Assembly: GCA_037501455.1 (NCBI GenBank) | Contig: CM074865.1 | Span: 10,205,001-10,269,000 of the forward strand | DNA from: Lantana camara | Lineage: Eukaryota; Streptophyta; Magnoliopsida; Lamiales; Verbenaceae | Direction: 5' to 3' | DNA: 64,000 nucleotides | Part shown: positions 54,136 to 64,000 of the stretch, in pieces | Layout: each line of letters begins with the position of its first letter | How positions within the stretch are numbered: the stretch's first letter is position 1 | Notes under the pieces: generated by a model | Databases searched by the model: none | What the model saw: only the letters and a program-made list of their open reading frames with translations | What the model was told of the DNA's origin: nothing | Made by a program: the position numbers and the translations under genes

Positions 54136-55500
54136 ATGGCAAGCTTCTCAAACTCCAGGAAAGACGACAAAAGCGGGAAAGAAGTTGTCAATGTTGATGA
54201 TGAACAAAGCGACCACTCCACCACGGTGGATATCCCATCTGAAATCACGATTATCAGACGGCTGCACAGAGTTCCAGCACATGTGCGAGAAAACAAGGAA
54301 CATCTTTATGCTCCCGTCGTTCTCCCGCTGGGCCCATATCACCACGATGACCACCGGTTTGGTCAGGCGGAGCAACTTAAAAATGAGGTCCTCAATATTA
54401 AGCTGCCGGACAAAAACGACCGTGACTCCGCCTGCGGCGAGTTTCTGAAGCGCGCACAAGAAATCAGAATCTTCTACGGAGGCCTGGAACGTTACGACGA
54501 CGAGACATTGGCTGAGATGATGCTTCGTGATGCCTGCTTCCTTGTATACTGCATGGAGGCGTTTAATAACAGTATAGTTTCTGGTCATGTAAAACGTCGC
54601 CTTGGATTGTCCGGAAGTACATTCGTGGGTCGTGATTCCCTCCTGTTGGAGAATCAGGTTCCATTATGGGCAATCAAGCTCTTACTCAGACTAACATTGT
54701 TCAAGGGAGATAATGATATTAATACTCGTGTGGAAGAGTTTTTTCGGATGTACTTAAGCAAATCGTCTTATGATCATGAGTTCTCGGATCCATTTGGAGA
54801 TGACAAAGAACAAGAACCTCTTCACCTTTTAGAACTCTACCGTACAGCTCTCTTCATGGCGCGGAGGAGCAATGGCACTAATGGCTCAAGAATTAATGAG
54901 TTTCTCCGTAAGATTTTCAAAAACCATCACGAAATTACCCATTCTTGCATCCCAAATCACCCGGCTCGTTCCGTGATCGATCTGAAAGCAAAGGGTATTC
55001 TAGTCCGCCCGAGTTCCCACTGCATAACCGACGTCAGATTCGAGTCCTATTGGTTCTTCGGGAAACTGCTGCTTCCCCCTTTGTTTATCAGTAACAATAG
55101 CAAGGTGTTCTTCTCTAATCTAATTGCCTTTGAAATGTCCCCAGAAATTCAGACAGGGAGTGAGGTCATCTCGTACATTAATTTCATGCAATATCTGATT
55201 GAGAGCCTCAAGGACGTTAAAGAGTTGCGGGAACAGGGCGTGTTGTTGTCTTTCATGAATGATGAGCACGTCATGAATATATTCAAGGAAATCGACATTT
55301 TCGGATTGGATACTCCCATTTTTAATAATGTGAGGTTCGATATTGACCGACATTGTCAAAGCAAGGCGAAGACATGGATAGCTGAGCTGCGTTACACTTA
55401 CTTTCGTAATCCCTGGTCTGCTATTGCTCTCTTCACCGCTGCTATTTTGTTGTGCCTCACGTTTCTTCAGACCATCTACTCCAAGAAGTCTGCTAAATAA
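54136..55500 (+). CDS. UPF0481 / DUF247 protein, intact single-exon gene
   Basis: The frame has 454 codons without introns, as is usual in this plant family (DUF247, length typically 400-550). After a polar N-terminus, residues 38-70 carry the conserved start (IIRRLHRVP, then YAPVVLPLGPYHH). EMMLRDACFLVYCM lies at 127-140 and RDSLLLENQVPLWAIKLL at 166-183. LHLLELYRTAL follows in the middle. A single transmembrane helix near the C-terminus (about 427-447, SAIALFTAAILLCLTFLQ) is also typical. The molecular function is unknown; some grass members act in self-incompatibility, but nothing suggests that here. A truncated relative lies 8 kb downstream. This is the only clearly intact host gene in the window. 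Confidence 0.95.
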   Translation: MASFSNSRKDDKSGKEVVNVDDEQSDHSTTVDIPSEITIIRRLHRVPAHVRENKEHLYAPVVLPLGPYHHDDHRFGQAEQLKNEVLNIKLPDKNDRDSACGEFLKRAQEIRIFYGGLERYDDETLAEMMLRDACFLVYCMEAFNNSIVSGHVKRRLGLSGSTFVGRDSLLLENQVPLWAIKLLLRLTLFKGDNDINTRVEEFFRMYLSKSSYDHEFSDPFGDDKEQEPLHLLELYRTALFMARRSNGTNGSRINEFLRKIFKNHHEITHSCIPNHPARSVIDLKAKGILVRPSSHCITDVRFESYWFFGKLLLPPLFISNNSKVFFSNLIAFEMSPEIQTGSEVISYINFMQYLIESLKDVKELREQGVLLSFMNDEHVMNIFKEIDIFGLDTPIFNNVRFDIDRHCQSKAKTWIAELRYTYFRNPWSAIALFTAAILLCLTFLQTIYSKKSAK

Positions 55501-56306
55501 ATAAGAATCTGTATGCATGTTTTGAATAATTAATATCTAATAATAATCAAGAGTTTGGCAGGTTTAATTTACCTACTCTTTCTGCAACTGTGGAGGACAG
55601 ATTCCACGAGAATAATCAAGTGTCTGCATGAGTAATGATGTATCATTGATCTCAAGTTTTTATTAAATAAAATTGTTTCTGCTTTTTAATAAATAGCACT
55701 ACTGTAATTATGTCACCCATATTTCACTCAACCAACAAATATATTAATAGAAATTTGAAATTAGAATAAATAAATTATCTTTTTAATTTTTTACATAGCA
55801 TAATTGTGCAAATAACTTAAATAGGAGATGAAACATGTAATTGAAGTAGGAGATCCGATTGATAACATCTTATTTATTTATGTAGTTTCTACCTTGAAGG
55901 AAAAAATTGCATTTACTACCCCTCAAATTATGGCAAATTACAAAGGTGTCCTCTTATTTTATCTTTTTCAAAAAATTCAGTGATGTTCATGTGTTTTCAA
56001 TTTTCACACGTAGTAGATGAAAATTATACAAAAGACCAAAATACCAATTATATCAAAATGAAAAATAATTTAACATTCGTGATTTTATTAAATTTGAAGT
56101 ACCCTTAACTTACTTAAATTTATTATTAAATTCATAAATAAGCTTAATTAGGTTCTAAAATAATGTTACCTTTAAGTAACATAATTTGCAAATGTATTAT
56201 GATCACAAAAGAAAATCATACAATTTGTGAAGGTTTGGTGCTTTAGGCTTGTGATGTGGGCCTAAGCCCACTAGAATAACTGCACGTAAGCAACACTTAA
56301 TACGTA
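55501..56306. other. Intergenic downstream of DUF247
   Basis: AATAAA-type signals occur at 55497-55502 and near 55664. The rest is AT-rich with no coding sequence that I can support. Confidence 0.5.
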
Positions 56307-56696
56307 CTAGCAATTCTGGCACACTCTATGCGTGTGCAAATAACAAAATTATAATTATTTAAATATATATTAAATTAAAATTTTTATGTTTATATTTGTT
56401 TTTAATATGATTAATGTTTAAAACTAATACAAAATAGAAATTAGAAAATATGAGAAAAAATAAAAATATATAATAGAACAAAGCGGTTAGTCTCTTAAAA
56501 ATAGTTAAAATATAAATTAAAAAATATTTGAAAAAAAATAAAAGAATATAAAAGAAGAGAATAAAAGTAAGTTGAGAGAAGAGTGGATTTGAAACACGTT
56601 CCGTATGGGATAAAAAAAAATTTAATTAATTAAATAAAAAAAAAATTAGAGACCAATCCAAGAGACCACACTTGGGTCTCGCGCTTAATAATAGAG
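56307..56696 (-). mobile_element. Short non-autonomous Helitron-like element
   Basis: On the minus strand the end reads GCACACGCATAGAGTGTGC (hairpin), then CAGAATTG and CTAG followed by T. A hairpin shortly before CTRR with a T target base is the Helitron 3' signature. The likely 5' end, TCTATTATTAAG, lies at about 56696-56685. There are no inverted ends or target duplication, as expected. No Rep/helicase is encoded. The 5' border is the weaker one. Confidence 0.5.
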
Positions 56697-57369
56697 TAAG
56701 ATTAGTCCATAGAAAGGAAGTTGGGCTAGAAACCCAAGCCCAAGCCAACAATAGACTCAATTTACTCCTATCCCTCAAAAATAGGTTTATAAACATTGTT
56801 AGATTATGACGCGTGTTCCCTACCGTAACAATAACTATTGAATAACTATGAGCAAGCTTTCCATATCCCATTTCTAATAGCTCAAGCATATTCAACCACA
56901 TTCACTCAAAGAATTAAAGGATTATCTAGACTATTGATGGTTATAGACTTATAGCTCTAGATTATTGATGAGATCTCATGTCTTATCAGCTTGTAAATTA
57001 ATTTAATTTTGTCAGTTGCATTCGTAATGAGCAGGTTTAAATATGAGTTTTCACCAAAGTTGCATAAATTTCAAGATCTCAAACTAATCTTAATGATTTC
57101 ACGTTACGAAATTGTGAGTGATCATGATCTGTTGCAAAAAAATAAAATTTTAAAGTTCAAAATTCGCCGAGTATAACTTTAAATTAAATCTAAATTACTA
57201 TAAAAAAGAAATACCTATTGGACTTCCTATTTTTTTTTTCAATTTATACCTCGGATTGTACTTTTTCAATTATATCAGCTACCGCACACAATTTTCAATT
57301 GATAACTTCTACTCTTCGAATTGCAATGAGAAAACAAAACTCCGTGGATACTTGTAAACTAAGGAGCTC
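56697..57369. other. Intergenic, no gene seen
   Basis: AT-rich sequence. The short reading frames here have no family resemblance. Confidence 0.45.
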
Positions 57370-58390
57370 TCAACCCCTTAGTTTAACCTTGATAATCTAA
57401 ATTATGTTGGAAATTTTAATTAAGAAATTAAATATTATTTTGTGAATGAAAAATAAATAAATAAATAAAAAGTGTCATTGTGTGAAAAGCTATGCACTCA
57501 TACCAAATGACTCGGCACAAAGATTGTAATTTTTAAAAAAATTCTAATTCGAATTCGACCCAATCACACCCAACAAATTAAAGAAAATTGCAATTTTGAT
57601 ATACCAATTCATCCTAATTCATAATTTTGGTACAAAAAATTTCTTAGTGAAAAAATTAAACCATAACTCTAAAAATTCGCAATTTCATGTAGTATTTGAC
57701 CAGAGTAGAAATGACCCATTGGAAAACCCACCCAAATGATCTCCACGTGTCCGTTGGAGAATTTGCCACGAAGCGGGTTTTCCATCGAATCATATCTATT
57801 CGGGTCAAGTAGTCATGAAACTGTAAACTTTTAGAATTATAGGCTAGTTTTTTTATCGGAAATTTTTTTGTACCAAAATTACGAATTAGAGTGGATTGGA
57901 ATACCAAAATTGCAATTTTTCCCAATAAATTATAATGGTAATTGTATTGAATTATTACAATGTCATTTGATTTGTTGTTCTTTCTAAATTTTCTACCAAT
58001 CACACTGTAAATATAAAATAATGACCTCCTCATTATACTAATTTGGTCAAATCAAATTCCGGCTAAAATTATTTTTGAATTTGTTTATTTGAATTACGCT
58101 TGAATTTGTTTATTATTTTTTTTTACCAAAACTCGCACTATCTGGACTATTATGAATATGTACTCATTCCATTATATATAATCAACACAAAAAAATAATT
58201 TTTTATGATCTCTCTTTTTCCTCTTTTCATTGGTGGTAATAGTTCTAAATATTTTAAATCCATAATTTTTGTAATTTATAATTCTATTATTACAAGAAGT
58301 AGTAGTTGCATCTCTATCATAGAACTGTGGCATTAGTGCGGGGCGAATTCGTCTTAAAAACAAATAAAAATACTCTTGGATCCACCTTTA
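57370..58390. repeat. Dispersed repeat, copy 2, with insertions
   Basis: 57370-57520 and 58140-58390 match 49668-49840 and 49840-50090 respectively. The intervening ~620 bases are extra here and include the MITE at 57581-57923 within a second repeat similar to 43445-43560. Confidence 0.6.
57581..57923. mobile_element. MITE of the Mutator-like type
   Basis: The ends are AAGAAAATTGCAATTTTG and, inverted, GGGAAAAATTGCAATTTTGG. Flanks AACAAATTA (57572-57580) and AATAAATTA (57924-57932) agree at 8 of 9 bases, a 9-bp target duplication. Ends and interior (for example CCATAACTCTAAAAAT and CACGTGTCCGTTGG) resemble the arms of the Pack-MULE. Confidence 0.75.
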
Positions 58391-60124
58391 CGATATACAA
58401 AAATTACTTTAAAATATTTAATCATTTTTAATCAGAGTGAATTACATGCAGACTCCAATTTAGTTTTTAAATAACAAAACACCCTACATTTAGATTAAAT
58501 AACATGAGACACCCAAATAAATATTAAAATTACAAATGATTCCCTCTCCCGTTAGAATTCTTAATAATTTTGTCAAAATTTTTATTTTAAATAAGTTTTT
58601 GAAACACAAAATACCCTTATAAATAAGTTTTACATCTAAATCACGAATCAATACAATAATTTTTTAATAATTTTTCTAATGGAAAGGGGGGGTGTTTGTA
58701 ATTTTAAATTTTATTTAGGTGTTCAATTTTAAAAAATTAAAATATAAGTGTAATTTGTTATTTTAAAATTCCTTTGGGATCTATATTAAATAAGTCTTTT
58801 TAATAATGATAGTTGATGCAAACTCTCGGATCCACATTTACGATATACAAAAATTATTTTTATTGAAAAACCGAACCGCCCTCCTCTCTCCTTTCACTTT
58901 CTTTCTCTTATTCTTCTACATACATTATTATGGTTTCGTTTGTGTGTTAAGGATCTGTTTATATAAGCGTGATCCTAACTACCAGCTAGTAATCTCTTAG
59001 TGTAATCGTAATTCTTGATTTATATTTAAATTTCTTTTAATCTTGTGCGTTGATCTTTTAATAAGGCATGTTACAAAGAGTATTGTGTTCATGACTCATG
59101 AGCTTTCCAATGATCCCTAGGAGGCTAGGACTCTTCTAAGAGCTCGTCGCTATGCGTTCGTATTTAACCTTATCCGGACAAGTTGGTCCACATGGTGGGA
59201 CCATCAGTCATTTACATATCTCCAAAAATAGAACAAATTAGATAACGGGAAATGACCCATAACTACCTAGAAGGGAGGTCAAATTTCCCTTAGTTCCCCG
59301 TTTTTAAAATTATCCCTACTAACTCCCCAATCCACTTTACCAATCTTTGTTAACTACCTAATGTGTGTAATTTTACTACCTTACCCCTGATGGCAATCAC
59401 TTTCCCTCCCATTTTCTCATTTTCGTTCAGTTGGTATTGAAAATTGAAAAAAAAAAAAAAAAAAACTGGAGCAAACGGTGAGAGAGCAAAAGGGGCCTGG
59501 TGAGACAATAACCGACCACATTACGACGATATTAGGTGACGGTGAAGAAGGTTTCCGACGCGTACAACTACCCTGGTGAGAGGTCTCCGGCAGTATGGAA
59601 TTTCCCTGCTGTTGAGGTTGGTTTCTACCGCCGTAGTGTTGCCGCTGCGGAGTTTACGGCACCGAAGTGTTTACCTTGTTGACGAGGGCTGAGATTCAGA
59701 TGTGCACCCTTAAAAGATTTGACATTTTTTTTTCCTCTTTGATCCAATACGAAATATGAAGCTTTAGATATGTTATTTCCCTTTTTTTGTACGCAAAATT
59801 GGTAGGGTTTAGGACCAAAATGCCCAAGGTGGTTGATCTCTAAAGGCCCTATTTGGCTGGGGTTTTTTTGAAGTTGAAATTCGTGGCCAATTTTTCACAA
59901 TTTTTGTTGTAATACGAAATTTCTTTGGTTAGATACTCTATATCTTCTTTTTTGTACACGAAATTGTTATTAACCATGTGATGTTGTCCTTGGCAAGAAT
60001 GGGCACCCTTCAAACCCGATGTTCTCTTGTTGCATTTTGCAATGAAATGGAAAGTATTAAGCTTTTGATGAAGCCTGAACATCAAGAAGCCATTTCTTGA
60101 TGTCCATTTGGTTTCTTCATAAAC
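58391..60124. other. Intergenic and leader region before the Ulp1-like gene
   Basis: Mostly AT-rich. A more GC-balanced stretch at 59460-59700 could be an untranslated leader but has no supported frame. Segments with AATACGAAAT and TTTTTTGTACACGAAATT occur twice (59748-59805 and 59911-59965), hinting at an old duplication. Confidence 0.4.
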
Positions 60125-62685
60125 ATGTCATTTGCATTTTCATCCACTACTAGAATCAAGTTGCTATTATCCAGGTATGATGTGGATTCCTCTACCTTTT
60201 CAGTGGGTGAAGAGATTGTTGTTCCTTTCACGGTGTCCGAATTTTGTATAGTGAATGGTCTGCAATACTATGGATTGAATTTTGATCTGCACTGGAAAGT
60301 TCCTTCTACCACAGTAGCAAAACATTTTTATGGCGATCCCAGATTATGTAATAAGGACAATATTGTATTGAAAATGACGGAATTAGTGAATAGTACGGAG
60401 AAGTCTGACATCGATGATTTTTGTAGGATGTATATTCTGTTTGTATTCTGTACTTTATTGTTCCCTGTCAGCACCATGGTTGTGCCCCGAGGTTTAATTA
60501 GTTATGTGGATAACTTGTCTGCAATTGGAGAGTTTTTTTGGGGGATAGCTGTGTATCGGTTCTTGGTAGGATCCATCAAGCAGCATTTGGCAGGTGAAAC
60601 ATTATATGTGAACGGCTTTGTGGTTGGAATGATGGTATTTAAACAAGTTCATAATTATATTTTTTAACTTTATACTATTATACATGTAGATTTGGTAATT
60701 GTTTGAAATTGGTTCTTGTTTAATGCCACAGGCTTGGTTTTATGAGCATTTTCCAACATGTGGTTGCCCTAGATCGCTGCGGGCGTTTCCTCGACTCTTT
60801 AGATGGCAATCGAAAGCCAGTAATTTGCCTTTGAACATTGAGAGGGCCAATGAGGTGCTGGATGCCATTGACATGCTTTAGGTAACTCAGTTTACATTTT
60901 TCCTTTTCTTTTTTTTGTATATATTAGTATGTTATGTGACTGCTGTATATTTGTAACATCATGTTCTTTATATTCTTTGAAGTTTGTGGAGATTGTTGCA
61001 ATGCAAAGGAGGGAGTTGCAATTGTTTGAACCTCCTGTGAAAAAAGATGAGAATCATGTGGGTACTCTAGCAACATTGATGAGGGAGATCATTGCTAATC
61101 AGAAGCGGGAGTTGAAGTTGTTGGGGCAATTGGTGACTGAGAAGACTGGAGTGGCTGCTGATGAAAGTGATAATGAACAAAATATTGGGGATGAGAATGA
61201 GGATGAAGAGCAAGTCGATGAAAGTGAGGATGATGAGACTCTGGGGGAAGGGGGTGATGATATGGAGGAGAGTGACAAAGAAGTAACCATCGAGGAGAAG
61301 AGAGAGGAGGATGTAGCTGATATATTGACTGGTATGCAAGATAAGTTTGTGGAGGAGAGTGTAGATGAGGCTATGGATCAGGCTGTGGACAATATTGTGC
61401 ATGAAGCTGTGGATAAAGCTATAAAGAAGGCTGTGGCGGAAGATTTGGTGGAGGCTGGGAAGGATGTGGAGAGGGGTGTGGAGGAGGATGAAGTGGAGAA
61501 GCTTGTGGAGGAGTATATAATGGAGGAGAATGTTGGGTTGCTAAATGAGAAGAATGACGAAGATGTACTCTCTCGTCTTGTTGATGATTATGCTATTGGT
61601 GATGATTTAGATGATAGCGGGCGTCATGAGATTAGAATGAAGCAAGTGAATGACACCATTAGCTCCATTGCATTGTCTGTAAGAGATAGAGATGATCGGA
61701 TGAAGAAAAGAAAAGAACCCGATTTCATTACGCTTCCTTCGTCCACAGCCCCAAAGATGAAGAACAAAGTAATTTGTCATATTTCGTTTAATTATAATTA
61801 CATGTTAGTTATATGTTACTTAAAATGTCTTCTATTGTATAGGTGAAATTTGGAAAAACCCCTACGGATCAATGCTATGATTATGTTGGGAGATTGGATT
61901 ACCCTGGAAGGGATGAGCTGACATCCGGAGAGCAAGATATAATTGATGGTTTCATCCAGGGACATGCTAAAGATGCATCCCAAGTTATTGTTTACAGTGC
62001 AAATGATGTCGAAATCTTAGATTATGACATATACCGGTTGTTGTGGGGCCTTGAGATGAGACAATCCATGTTTGACGGATACATTAACATTCTCAGAAGC
62101 ATGAACATGACAAGGATTTGGGCCATGTCTTCCCATGTAACAACTGGTATATTTGATAAACTATCTCGTGAAAAGTTCATCAAAGGTTCGAAGAAGAAAC
62201 TGAAGGCTGGAGATATGGAGGGAATGAACAAGTTTCTAACAGACAATGTCATGAAGAGTGTGCGTTCATTGCTTTTGCGTTTGAATCCTGATGTGTTGGG
62301 AGGTAACCGTTACATTATTTTCCCATTGAACACAAAAAACCATTGACATATGGTTGTCCTCGACACCGATCTGAAGGTATTGAAACATTTGAACTCCATG
62401 CATTCTTCCGTTGCAACCGGGCATGCGAAGTTATGGGCGAAATTCATTCGGATGTTCCTTTTCCATGAATACAAGTATGAGATTCCGACCGATGACGTAG
62501 ATGCTCAGGTATGTCCCTCGCAACGGGATGATAGCCTCGACTGTGGTGCCTTCTTTTGCCTATTTGTTGAATGTTTTGTTAGGGATGACCCAACTTTCTG
62601 GAAAGAATGTCTTCTTGTGAAGATGCCGTACTATCGTGTCCATTTGGCTGCAGGAGAAAAATTTAAACTTATGGTTGAAAAGTGA
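60125..62685 (+). pseudogene. Ulp1-like (C48) cysteine protease gene, probably transposon-derived, damaged
   Basis: Proposed exons are 60125-60634, 60732-60881, about 60984-61768 and 61843-62685. The intron 60635-60731 and the intron 61769-61842 are in phase with normal GT-AG borders. The N-terminal part (TVSEFCIVNGL, DDFCRMYILFVFCTLLFP, then AWFYEHFP) resembles plant Ulp1-type proteins often carried by transposons. A long acidic stretch lies at 61170-61560. The C-terminal protease has NH, a TGA in place of the expected Trp (62344-62346), HMVVLD, and QRDDSLDCGAFFCLF with the nucleophile Cys (62542-62544). The usual catalytic Asp is Asn (62392-62394). A TAG also closes exon 2. Such enzymes process SUMO; this copy is probably inactive. 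Confidence 0.7.
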
Positions 62686-62927
62686 TGTGTATATCTGGTA
62701 TTATACTTAGTGGTCTAGTATTATACTAAAATTATTAAACTTTGGTAATGTAGTATGTTCACTTTGAACAAGAAGTAATTTTCCATGTTATGCAATTTGT
62801 TGAAGTTTGTTGGCTTTGAAGTAATTTGTATCTCTGATAATGGCGTTTAAGTACCTGATTCTACCATTTATGTACAACTGTTGGAATTGATTCGTTCTTG
62901 TTTAAATATAGGGTACGTCATTCTTCC

Positions 62928-63391
62928 GATTTTATACAACATATGGACAATTAAGTACGTGATTGTGGCAGCTGTGTACAACATATCTCCAAATCTGTAC
63001 CACGTCAAAAAAGTTGTATAATTCACTCAACTAGGGTAAATAAAATTAAGTACGCAATTTTCAAGATTTTATACAACATATGGGCAATTAAGTACGTGAT
63101 AATGGGCATGTTGTACAACATTCCAACGGACTTGTACGACGTGACAAAGGCTGCAAAATTACACCTCCTATTTAATTTTTAAGATTTTATACAACATATG
63201 AGCAATTAAGTACGTGATAATGGGCATGTTGTACAACATTCCAATGGACTTGTACGACGTGACAAAAGCTGCAAAATTACACCTCCTACGTAATTTTCAA
63301 GATTTTATACAACATATGGGCAATTAAGTACGTGATAATGGGCATGTTGTACAACATTCCAACGGACTTGTACGACGTGACAAAGGCTGCA
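62928..63391. repeat. Tandem repeat with ~118-bp period
   Basis: Copies begin with GATTTTATACAACATATG at 62928, 63065, 63183 and 63301. The last three are spaced exactly 118 bases; the first is longer and more diverged. The array ends abruptly at the join with the second DUF247 sequence. Confidence 0.88.
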
Positions 63392-64000
63392 AACAAGGAA
63401 CACGTTTATGCTCCAGTGGTTTTTCCACTGGGCCCGTATCACCACGACGGCCGCCCGTTTAATCAGGCGGAGCAGCTTAAAAACGCGTTTCTCGATATTA
63501 AGCTGAAAGATGAAAACGACAAAGCCTTCGCGCGCAGCGAGTTTCTGAAGCGCGCCCAAGAATTCAGAAACTTCTACGGAAACATGCAGGGAGTTTACGA
63601 CGACAATGCATTGGCGGAGATGATGCTTCGTGATGTATGCTTCGTGGTTTATTACATTGAGTCGGTTGTTTATGGACATGAACAAGTCATGCGCCATATA
63701 GTACGTCGCCTTGGATTGTCCGGAACGATATTCATGTGGCGTGATCTCTTAATGTTGGAGAATCAGGTTCCTTTATGGGCCATCAAGCTCTTAACCAGAC
63801 TAACATTATTCAAGGGCGATGCTGATGATACTCGTGTGGAAGAACTTATTCTCAAGTTCGCAAGCCTACTCAGTACTGATCATGAGTCCTCGCTTCCATT
63901 TGTTCGGCCTAGGGAATATGGCAAAGAAGAAGAACCTCTTCACCTTATACAACTCTATCGTGCATCTCTACTCATCAAACCGCGGAATAATAGTACTAAT
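63338..64000 (+). CDS. Second DUF247/UPF0481 copy, 5' part replaced, runs off the window
   Basis: From codon AAC at 63392 the sequence matches residues 53 onward of the intact gene: NKEHVYAPVVFPLGPYHH, EMMLRDVCFVVYYIE, RRLGLSG, MLENQVPLWAIKLL and LHLIQLYRASLL. The first 52 residues of that gene are absent. In their place the tandem repeat supplies an in-frame lead from ATG 63338 (MGMLYNIPTDLYDVTKAA). The frame stays open for 221 codons to the window end. It may be a 5'-truncated pseudogene that happens to be open, or a gene with a new N-terminus. Expression is unknown. Confidence 0.75.
   Translation, partial: MGMLYNIPTDLYDVTKAANKEHVYAPVVFPLGPYHHDGRPFNQAEQLKNAFLDIKLKDENDKAFARSEFLKRAQEFRNFYGNMQGVYDDNALAEMMLRDVCFVVYYIESVVYGHEQVMRHIVRRLGLSGTIFMWRDLLMLENQVPLWAIKLLTRLTLFKGDADDTRVEELILKFASLLSTDHESSLPFVRPREYGKEEEPLHLIQLYRASLLIKPRNNSTN

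Noticed and set aside
54148..54588. Minus-strand frame opposite the DUF247 gene
   Set aside because: It is a shadow of the intact plus-strand gene; the paralogue at 63305-63697 shows the same shadow.
61067..61402. Minus-strand frames opposite the acidic region of the Ulp1-like gene
   Set aside because: Ser- and Leu-rich complements of Glu/Asp codons; no independent support.
62928..63391. CRISPR-like or centromeric satellite array
   Set aside because: Only four copies, no spacers; too short to call a satellite.

Overview
The window is plant nuclear DNA, most likely from an eudicot. The evidence is LTR retrotransposons of the Ty3/Gypsy (Tat) and Ty1/Copia superfamilies with plant primer-binding sites, CACTA, Mutator-like, hAT-like, Harbinger-like and Helitron-like DNA elements, an R2R3-MYB fragment with the usual plant intron positions, a lipid-transfer-protein relic and UPF0481/DUF247 genes. 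I did not identify the species. All work was by eye; nothing was aligned by computer.

Region 1 (1-17160) is a tandem array of about 0.54-kb AT-rich units. It is split by a Gypsy element, G1 (1186-12344, minus strand, target duplication ATGTT), and by a non-autonomous CACTA element (13632-16878, target duplication ACC). G1 is young: its 431-bp LTRs differ at about five positions. Only two stop codons break its gag-pol, and one of them sits at the integrase catalytic Glu. A RNase H fragment with a poly(A) stretch follows (17188-17823).

Region 2 (18241-29678) is a Copia element, C1, on the minus strand. It has about 2.28-kb LTRs and target duplication ACTAA. One LTR carries a Harbinger-like insertion (18831-20246). 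The internal region is heavily decayed, although the LTRs remain very similar.

Region 3 (30037-43170) is a second Tat-lineage Gypsy element, G2 (plus strand, target duplication GTATG), with many stop codons. It carries a 185-bp hAT-like MITE, a roughly 90-bp tandem repeat in its 3' region, a solo LTR of the G1 family, and an antisense accessory gene. G1 and G2 each encode, antisense to gag-pol, a protein with the domain known as 'putative gypsy type transposon' (Transposase_28) followed by a coiled coil. Each of these genes has its own TATA box.

Region 4 (43952-49073) is a short-LTR Copia element, C2 (plus strand, target duplication CATAA). It lies about 210 bp upstream of a broken lipid-transfer-protein gene (49282-49488).

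Region 5 (49.5-64 kb) is the least retrotransposon-rich part. Its main feature is a Mutator-like element (51613-53507, 9-bp target duplication) that has captured an R2R3-MYB gene fragment; its arms are themselves inverted copies of a MITE family also found at 57581-57923. An intact DUF247 gene (54136-55500) follows, then a Helitron-like element, then a Ulp1-like protease gene damaged at its active site (60125-62685). Last comes a second DUF247 copy (63338-64000, running off the window) whose first 52 codons are replaced by a 118-bp tandem repeat.

Apart from the DUF247 gene, nearly everything recognisable here is a mobile element, a captured fragment or a decayed gene.
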